Assembly: GCA_023374025.1 (NCBI GenBank)
Contig: SIJG01000073.1
Span: forward strand, 589,909 to 653,908
Reading direction: 5' to 3'
Length of the DNA stretch: 64,000 nt
From: Heterodera schachtii
Taxonomy: Eukaryota; Nematoda; Chromadorea; Rhabditida; Heteroderidae
Shown in pieces: positions 57,345 through 64,000 of the stretch. The notes under the pieces were generated by a model. That model was not told the DNA's origin. It saw nothing but the letters and a program-made list of their open reading frames with translations, and searched no databases. The position numbers were made by a program, and so were the translations under genes. Within the stretch, counting starts at the first letter, position 1; each line of letters begins with the position of its first letter.

Positions 57345-57829
57345 TAATGTTATTATTTATTATTTTATTTGGTAATTTAAAATAATATCGTTTCGGTGAA
57401 ATTTTGTCATAATTATAAGTTTTTATATTTTTAAAGTTAAATTTTTTAATTATACAGTTTGGGTTACCTATTTAATAAAATGTTTTAAAGGTCCAATGCT
57501 TTATTTTTTTACATTTAACTATATTATATAACTTTTATTGCTATTTTAAATATAAGAATTTTTTGCAAGATTATTATAATCGGATTATTCTTTATATTTT
57601 TTTAATCATTAAATAACCTTTATTCTAATTGTTGTCTGTAAGATTACTAATAAGTTCTTTGGTGTGAAATTTTATCCTTTTTTATTTATGTTTTTTATGA
57701 GTTATTTAAGCTTTATTAAAAAACTTTGTGCTGGATTTTTTAAATTAATTTGAGTTTTATTTGTCATAATAATTTATTATTCTAATTTTTTACTTTAATT
57801 AAAAAGTCATTTCTAGTGTAATTTGGGGC

Positions 57830-57990
57830 GCTGATCACTAATATGACATTTATTTTGCAAAATTCCGAATCCCGAACCTGAATTCGAACAAAAATTCGAA
57901 ATTCATAAATGAATGGAAAACACATTTTTAGGGGTTTTCGAGGTCGCTGAAAACGGTTATGACATCCATTTGACCAAATTCGAAACCAGG
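57830..57990. repeat. Possible dispersed repeat with TTCGAA motifs
   Basis: The block contains AATTCCGAATCCCGAACC, GAATTCGAACAAAAATTCGA and CAAATTCGAAACCAGGACTC, interspersed with TATGACAT at both sides. It is GC-richer than its surroundings and resembles the terminal arrays of the other elements. No ends or duplications were found. Confidence 0.3.
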
Positions 57991-58115
57991 ACTCGAACAA
58001 AAAACGGAAATTAATTCTCGATAAAATTCAAAATATGCAACAAAAACGATCCAATGCGCAATAGTATTATCTTGCCCTTCAAAAACTTTCTCCGTTAAAA
58101 AAAATTTTTCTTTTT

Positions 58116-58315
58116 GCTTATTGCGCTAAAAAACCGCCCGCCGCACACTCGACTACGGCGGCCAGTAGGTGGGGCGAGACTACGGGCTACGGAAGAAGTC
58201 CGCGCGTGATCCGCAGGCGGTTGACTGATTGGCGGGGGCCCTTCGGGCCCCCGCAGTCAACCGCCTGTGGCGCTCGTCAGACGGCTTCCTCCGCCCTCCA
58301 TCTCGCCCCACTACT
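58116..58315. repeat. GC-rich palindrome with near-perfect core hairpin
   Basis: The core 58214-58267 pairs CAGGCGGTTGACTG with CAGTCAACCGCCTG and, inside, GCGGGGGCCC with GGGCCCCCGC around a TTC loop. Outside, AGTAGGTGGGGCGAGA (58164-58179) is mirrored by TCTCGCCCCACTACT (58301-58315), so the whole 58164-58315 block is one imperfect palindrome. At its left edge, 58116-58138 is identical over 23 bases to 2165-2187 in the loop of the 1825-2356 element. Confidence 0.8.
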
Positions 58316-58572
58316 TGCTCCGTCTTCGCATGCTCTCTTTTGCGAAATTTGCTTTTTATGTAAATTGTTATTCCCGTTTATTATTTTTCGGTACTGAAGT
58401 GTCCATTTTCACTGGTACTCAGTTGTCCCAGTGCTAGATAGCTCGGATTGACTTTATTCCCAGTCGAATGATACCAAATTTGTTTGAAAATTAGTTTTTG
58501 GCTGATTTTTGATTCAATTTTTCATGATTTAAACCGGCTCAAAAACCGATTTTTTGTTTTTACGATGATTAG

Positions 58573-58800
58573 TAGAGACCGGATTTTGAGGCATATGCCT
58601 TTTTTTTTTTTTTGCTAGCTTGCTACGGCCTAATATGCACGAAAAACGAGTTTTTAACTTGGTTTGAAGCTTCTAGCTTGTGCCTTTTTTTTGCCTTTTT
58701 TGCGATTTGGTGCCTTATGCCGGGCACGTAATTTTGGTGCCTTTTTTGCCTTTAGGTGCCTTTTTCATGCCTTTTTCAGTATTTTTTGAAAAAAATAGAA
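58573..58800 (+). mobile_element. Left part of a TAGAGACCG / TGCCTTTTT element
   Basis: It starts TAGAGACCGGATTTTGAGGC and continues ATATGCCTTTT, matching the 13166-13484 element. A block of CTACGGCCTAATATGCACGA plus AAAACGAG, then TTGGTTTGAAGCTTCTAG, is shared with 50171-50851 and 52963-53491. The rest is a TGCCTTTTT array. The inverse right end was not found before 59127. Confidence 0.65.
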
Positions 58801-58987
58801 AATTTTTAATTTTTTGCAATTTTTCTCATCATGTGTTTTATCTAAATGACAAATTTCTTTCGTGAATAAAGACAATCGCAGTTAAATTAAAATTTTAACT
58901 AGAAATATTTAACGGAATTAAATTTCGTATTGAATTTTCCATTGAAAAAGAAATCGTTTTTCAGAAATAAAAAAAAAGAACATATAG

Positions 58988-59060
58988 GAGGGGAACTGAT
59001 ACAATGCAAAAATGAGAAGAGAACCATGAGCACAATCCACTGAAACACGCATGTGAACGA
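58988..59060 (-). other. tRNA-like (SINE-like) segment, second copy
   Basis: A diverged copy of 39151-39224, sharing GAGGGGA-CTGAT at one end, GAGCAC in the middle and CATGTGAA at the other end. The promoter boxes are weaker than in the first copy. It lies after the TGCCTTTTT array, much as the first copy lies after the GAAGCC array. Confidence 0.45.
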
Positions 59061-59126
59061 AGAATGTAAGCAAAAAAGTTTCTAAAAAAATATAGAATTA
59101 TGTTTAGCAAAGTTAATCATTGAGAT

Positions 59127-59252
59127 GTAAAAAAAAAGTCTCAGTCTCGAAAAACTAGAGCAAGACGTAAAGTCCGAGACCGAGACTCGGACCAAAAAAC
59201 GTAAGACTTTTCTTGAGTCGAGACTTGAAACCGAGACTCTCAAACAGTACTA
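59127..59252 (-). mobile_element. GAGACCGAG-family element, inverted copy
   Basis: The left edge (AAAAAAAAAGTCTCAGTCTC) corresponds to the complement of the right edge of the 1541 copy. The right edge's complement (TAGTACTGTTTGAGAGTCTC) corresponds to that copy's left end. In between lie CCGAGACCGAGACTCGG-type repeats. It therefore has the same two dissimilar ends in opposite orientation. Confidence 0.5.
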
Positions 59253-59889
59253 CAAATGGTCCGCAAATAAAAAAAATAAAAATAAAAATAATAAAATTTG
59301 ATATTTTTCGATTTCGCTAAATGTTCTATAATAAGATAATAAAGAAAAAATGTTTACATAACGTTTAAAAAATTATAACTTGAAGAATAAATGTTGAAAT
59401 GTTTTTGTTCAAAGATTGTTAAACTTAATGTATTTCCCAAAAAATTAAGCCAATTATTATAGAAATCATCAACGATATCGTTATTAGAGATATTTAATAT
59501 TTTGGCTTTTAAAATGAATACGTAATTTTATATAATATAGCAAAACGAATATATTTTGAAATTTTATCATTATTTATTATTGAATAGACTTGTAAGGGAT
59601 GATTCTTTTATTTTAATATTTATTTGTTAGAATGGCAAATTAAATATTGCTTTAAAAGGATCAACGTTAGAATTCATATTATGTTTTTAATATTTTTACT
59701 TGCTTATTTTGTAGACCCTTTAATTTTTACATTATTATTTTTAATAAAAGATTTTATATTTTCTTTATGTTAACTTTATTTTTGCGATCTCTTTGATGGT
59801 TTGTCGAATTATGTGTTGATTGCTTTTTGGTGTAATATGAAAAATTATTTATTTATATTCATTTTCCTTCCTTTAATTATCATTCTCGC

Positions 59890-59937
59890 CTAAAACATTC
59901 CAATGAATTGGTTATCAGCGTCGTCTTCAAATTTGTT
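59890..59937 (-). CDS. Candidate terminal exon, unknown protein
   Basis: A CGAAAAATTAG acceptor precedes AAC (59937). The block reads NKFEDDADNQFIGMF and stops at TAG (59890-59892). It is short but acidic and bounded by a plausible acceptor. Confidence 0.3.
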   Translation of the reverse strand, partial: NKFEDDADNQFIGMF

Positions 59938-60426
59938 CTAATTTTTCGTTATGACAATTTCAAAAATATTTTTTATAATATATTAATTGAAGCTTTCGTT
60001 TTTAAAGAAATTTTAGTATGGAGAAGAAATTTATTACTCAATTTTTTGTGGCTGACCTCTCGCTCTTTTAATATTTGAAAATAAAACATTTATGTATGTA
60101 GTATAATGATGAGATTAAATTTTATTCGGGTGCATTAAAATAATAATTTGTTTTTACTTATTTTTATAATTAATTGATTTTTAATAGTTAATTCGCTTAA
60201 TCAACTTCGAGATTGCTGCATTTGCTTATTTTTTATAATAAATATATAATCATTAAAAATGATCTATTTTTAATTTTTTCTTTTTCAAGAAAGCATTTTG
60301 GGTCATATTTTGTTAGGATTAAATTTGAATAAGGACGAATTTTATTTTTTCGTCACTCAATTTATTGTAATCTGAGAGACACAAATTATTTTATAAAATT
60401 TAAGTTATCAAAATTTGCGATTTTAC

Positions 60427-60535
60427 AATATCCGCCTGTTTTATAGCTTTTCCACTTGACTGTGTGTTGATTTCATTTACATCACGCATTTGCTTGGGCA
60501 AGGCCGGGAATTTTTCTGTAACCATTTTCAGCAAC
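60427..60535 (-). CDS. Candidate internal exon (intact copy of a duplicated pair)
   Basis: A TTGTTTATAG acceptor (exon starts 60535) and a GATATT|GTAAAA donor (exon ends 60427) enclose 109 bases. In phase 1 they read LLKMVTEKFPALPKQMRDVN, then EINTQSSGKAIKQADI. The core KQMRDV is kept in the second copy. No family was recognised. Confidence 0.48.
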
Positions 60536-61078
60536 CTATAAACAACAAATCATGACACTTTTAAAAAATCAAAATTTTTTTCTTTAATTTTAAGTGAAAC
60601 GATTCTTTATTCGTCTTTTTAATATTTTTCTCCCTTTTATCTATATGCTAAATTTATATGATCGGTTATATTAATTTAATTTAATTTAAATTTCAGAATT
60701 TAATAAAAAAATATTGAAAAATTTAATTTTTTCTTTTAGTCTAATCTTTTTTTGAAATCAATGAAGCTTTAATTTAGAAAATTTTATATTTCAATACTGT
60801 CTTTTTTAAACGATATAATAAAAAATCGAAATATAGCAGATAATTTTATTGTTTATGTACTGGATTGTAGTATGAAATAGTGCGAAGTTAGTTGTTCAGT
60901 TATGTATTCTAATTCACGTAAATATATTTAATTATTCGGCTTAATTTATAAAATTTTGCCTGTGATTAAGTTAGCAATTATTTAAATGTCATCAATTATT
61001 TATTTATTTTACTAGTGATTCTCAGAGAGATACAAATTCTTTCATAAAAATTTATGCCACCAAAATTTGCAATTTTAC

Positions 61079-61188
61079 AAATCCGCCTGTTTTATAATTT
61101 TTCCACCCGACTGGTGAGCGGAAGTCTTTAACATCTCGCATTTGCTTGAGCAAAGCCGCGAATGTTTTTGCAATCATTTTTAGTCAAC
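61079..61188 (-). pseudogene. Decayed copy of the duplicated exon
   Basis: It aligns with 60427-60535, but the acceptor dinucleotide has changed (TTTATCG instead of TTTATAG) and one inserted base near its start shifts the frame. Beyond that the frame stays open (MIAKTFAALLKQMRDVKDFR, then SPVGWKNYKTGGF) up to a GTAAAA donor. It may be a dead copy, or an alternative exon using another upstream acceptor. Confidence 0.42.
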
Positions 61189-61705
61189 CGATAAACAACA
61201 TCCTGATCTTTTAAAAACAAAATATTTTTTCTATAGGTTTAAATGAAACCCATTCTAATTAGTCGTTTTTATCTTTTTCTCCTTTTTTATCATTTATATA
61301 TTAGGCTAAATATTTAGATGATCGGTTATATTAATTTAATTTAATGCAAATTTCGTGATTTTAATAAAAATAAAAAATTTAATTTTTCTTGTGGTCTAAT
61401 GTTTTTTGAGATCAATGAAGCTTTAATTTAGAAAGATATTTGTAATTGATAAAATATTTAATTTTAAAATGAAAATCCTTTTATTAGTAATCAAATATGA
61501 AAGTTAATTTTATATTCTGTAATTTCCTTTTAAACGATATAATAAAAGTTTCTAAAATTTACCATAGCATTAATTGTCTCTGTACTGGATTGTATTATGT
61601 AATAGTGCAAATGGCAATTATTTAAATGTCACCAATTATTTATTATTTTACAAGCGATTCGTTATTTATTTTTATTTTGATTAAATCTAAACATTTTACA
61701 TGCAG

Positions 61706-61758
61706 AAGCATCCTCTTTAAGGTATATTCATCCAATGGTAATAGCAATTGAGTTCGAG
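61706..61758 (+). CDS. Candidate internal exon, unknown protein
   Basis: A TTTACATGCAG acceptor (AG 61704-61705) and a strong GTTCGAG|GTGAGT donor (61759) enclose 53 bases, which read ASSLRYIHPMVIAIEFE in phase 2. Both splice signals are good, so this is one of the better exon candidates. It is on the strand opposite to the duplicated exons just to its left. Confidence 0.47.
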
Positions 61759-62265
61759 GTGAGTTTCCTAGAAATTTTTATGACGATAGGTAAATTTTAT
61801 ACCTGTATCCACATGATCCGGATATCATTTTTTCTTTTAAATCTACTTTAACATTATTTTTTGAAGCTTTTATCTCTTTATTTCGGGAAAAAAAAACATT
61901 TATTGAGTCAATTATTTTTATGTGCTATTTTTGATATTTTCTATCTTTTATGTAATTTATATGTATTGTAAGAATCAGAATTTCTGAATTCTATAACTGA
62001 CCGCAGATTATTTTACGAAGTGAATAAATTGGCTATAAATTAGGTTTTTTTCTTAATTATTTAACCAATTTTGCCTTTTTAGTTTAATATGAGTTTTAAA
62101 AATCTATTTTAATTAAATATGTGGGATAACGTTTTATTATTTTTAAAGAGGTTTTGACTTTGAGAATTTTGTTGATTAAAAAAATTTGATATTATTTTCA
62201 TTTCTGACTTAGTAAATAATGTGAATTTTATAAATACATTTTTTTTTAAAAGTTAATTCTATTAA

Positions 62266-62986
62266 ATATGAGAAATCTTGGCGCGCCAATGATTCGTCTA
62301 CTCGACGATTCGTCTACTCAGCCAAAAAGTAACGATTCGTCTACTCAGCCAAAAAGCCACTATTCGTCTATTCAACGATTCGTCTACTCGACAATTCGTC
62401 TACTCAACCAAAAAATGACGATTCGTCTACTCAGCAAAAAAAGCTACGATTCGTCTACTAAACGATTCGTCTACTCAGATGAGGACCATGAATGATTGAT
62501 CGCTTTATACCATTGGCAAAAACCCTTGTCGTATTCCGCACAAGTGATTGGATTTTTTCACCTTAATTCCCGTGATTTTCAACATTTTCATTTGATTCGA
62601 ACTATTATTTTTGATGTTTATTATAATAAATTTTCGATTTCAGGCATTCATCTACGTTGTATTGTACTAGGCAATTTGTGAAAACTCCAGAAAAATGATT
62701 TTAAAAGTTTTTCGAGTTCGAATCCGGGTTTTAGAAATTTTTTGGCGGAGTAGACGAATAATGTAGACGAATCGTGGCTTTTTTGCTGAGTAGACGAATC
62801 GTCATTTTTTGGTTGAGTAGACGAATTGTCGAGTAGACGAATTGTTGAATAGACGAATCGTGGCTTTTTTGCTGAGTAGACGAATCGTCACTTTTTGGCT
62901 GGGTAGACGAATCGTCGAGTAGACGAATCGTTGAATAGACGAATCGTTGAGTAGACGAATCGAGGGGAGGCGACTTTTCTCATATC
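62266..62986. mobile_element. Fold-back element with ATTCGTCTACTCG arrays
   Basis: The left array (62290-62480) of GATTCGTCTACTC(A/G) units alternating with GCCAAAAAG spacers is mirrored by the right array (62750-62963) of GAGTAGACGAATCG units. The outermost sequence ATATGAGAAA (left) and TTTCTCATAT (right) also pairs, so the element probably reaches about 62266-62986. The interior has a perfect B-box-like GAGTTCGAATCC (62714-62725) with only a weak A-box upstream. There is no transposase, and the plus-strand 75-codon frame is array-derived. Confidence 0.75.
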
Positions 62987-64000
62987 GAAGCTTGTGTTCC
63001 TTTTCCTTGGCCTCATTTTAAATTCATTTGTAATTTTTCCTTATTTTAACATTAATGTTATAACTTAATTATTTTAGTTCTTCAATACCTTTTTCTATAC
63101 TTAGTATTTTTCAATTGTTTTATTTTTTACCGACTCATTTATTTTTTATTTGCTACATTAAATTCCATAAAGCAGAACATTAGATGTCATCATATTTTTG
63201 TAATATATTGTTAAATTCATTCTTTTCTTAACAAATCCGTGGAAAGAACTCACCTAATAACGATGGGTCTTTATTTGGCAAGTTTTATGTTCAAAAAGAA
63301 TTTATTTGGACAATATTTTAAATTACGAATTTTCATCGTTTATAATTGGTACATAGTTTTTTAACATTTAATTTTTCATATTCCAAAATATAAAACATTT
63401 GTTTAATTTTTAAAAATTAAAAATTTAAATAAGTGATTTGACATTTAATATTATTTAGATTTTTTCAATTTTTTTGATTAGATTAACTTATTCTAAATTT
63501 TTATAAATAAATTTTTTTTATAATATATGGTGTCTATCGGTTTTTAACTGAATTTATTCGATAAAATGACGCATTTTTTCGTGTTATATTAATTTAAGTT
63601 AAATTGATAACTTTTTTCAAAACATAAAAATTTGGACTGCCTTAAAAGCTGTTACGAATTGTTGACAGACATTGGACTATTTTTTATCTTAGTTTGTGCA
63701 TTCAATTTACACTAGTATTTCATTCATATTCATTTAAAGGCAATTTTTAAGAACTAAAAGCAACGTATTCATTTTTAATTCAGTTTTTATGCAGAGATAT
63801 ATGTTATTTTTATTGGTCCTTGGTTGACCTCTGAGCATATTACAATAGTTGAATTATATTTTTAAGAAAAAACTAACGTACGCGACTTTACTCTCCATTA
63901 TTATTTATATACCTTTTTTCATTAAATTATTGTGTCCATTGTCCATTCAAGATTATATGAATTTAATTATAGAAGTGACTAAAATTAATTTTCTTTTAAA
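62987..64000. other. AT-rich stretch without supported features
   Basis: No exon-like island with splice signals and no repeat array was seen. A GGTTGACCTCTGAGC patch at about 63820 weakly resembles GGCTGACCTCTCGCTC at about 60050 on the same strand. Confidence 0.45.

Larger units (their letters stand above)
60366..61665. repeat. Tandem duplication of about 640-650 bp
   Basis: The unit from about 60366 is repeated from about 61020 in the same order: AGAGACACAAAT / AGAGATACAAAT, the exon block, GATCGGTTATATTAATTTAA, ATCAATGAAGCTTTAATTTA, TACTGGATTGTA-TATG-AATAGTGC and AATTATTTAAATGTCA-CAATTATTT. Divergence is substantial in the AT-rich parts. Each unit contains one copy of a minus-strand exon. 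Confidence 0.8.

Noticed and set aside
62290..62963. CRISPR-like alternation of repeat and spacer
   Set aside because: The spacers are near-identical A-rich words, the arrays are inverted at the two ends, and the host is eukaryotic. This is a fold-back transposon array.

Overview
The window is a very AT-rich (roughly three quarters A+T by eye), gene-poor stretch of a eukaryotic, almost certainly animal, genome. The best clue to the host is a non-LTR retrotransposon whose first ORF carries the CxxC-free, RRDLTRPEL-type C-terminal domain that I associate with nematode CR1/RTE-like elements. A nematode, or another invertebrate with a bloated AT-rich genome, is my best guess. This is inference and was not checked against a database.

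Most of the recognisable content is mobile DNA. Left part (1-25 kb): several short non-autonomous DNA transposons with 8-bp target duplications (hAT-like), each carrying its own short-motif array near the ends; a decayed, apparently intron-bearing family-B DNA polymerase gene of the Polinton/Maverick (protein-primed) kind on the minus strand (4105-7599), split by one of those hAT-like elements; and a Tc1/mariner-like element with IR/DR ends (23449-24699). Middle (27-39 kb): a CCATGG-rich array, a fold-back element with a 26-bp triplicate, a nearly full-length but frameshifted non-LTR retrotransposon (about 33.2-37.1 kb, minus strand), and a 48-bp perfect inverted repeat. Right part (40-64 kb): a probable Argonaute PAZ exon (minus strand, 40258-40368), a 1.2-kb palindromic element built on a CCCAAATGTCGGG array, a 1.25-kb polypurine tract, two more hAT-like elements with perfect target duplications, a GC-rich palindrome, a tandem duplication holding an intact and a decayed exon copy, and a TCTACTCG-array element.

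Host coding sequence appears only as small GC-richer islands of about 35-240 bases, many bordered by TTTCAG-like acceptors or GTAAGT-like donors. This is what large, intron-rich genes look like in such a genome. Apart from the Argonaute PAZ exon none could be named, and island reading frames are often ambiguous, because GC-richer DNA is open in several frames. No complete host gene, rRNA gene, confident tRNA gene or CRISPR array was found.

The main unusual theme is modularity. Elements with unrelated terminal arrays share internal modules: a GC-rich 22-nt hairpin, a GCACGAAAAA...GCTTCTA block, and tRNA-like promoter boxes. This suggests that the ends of these elements turn over much faster than their cores.
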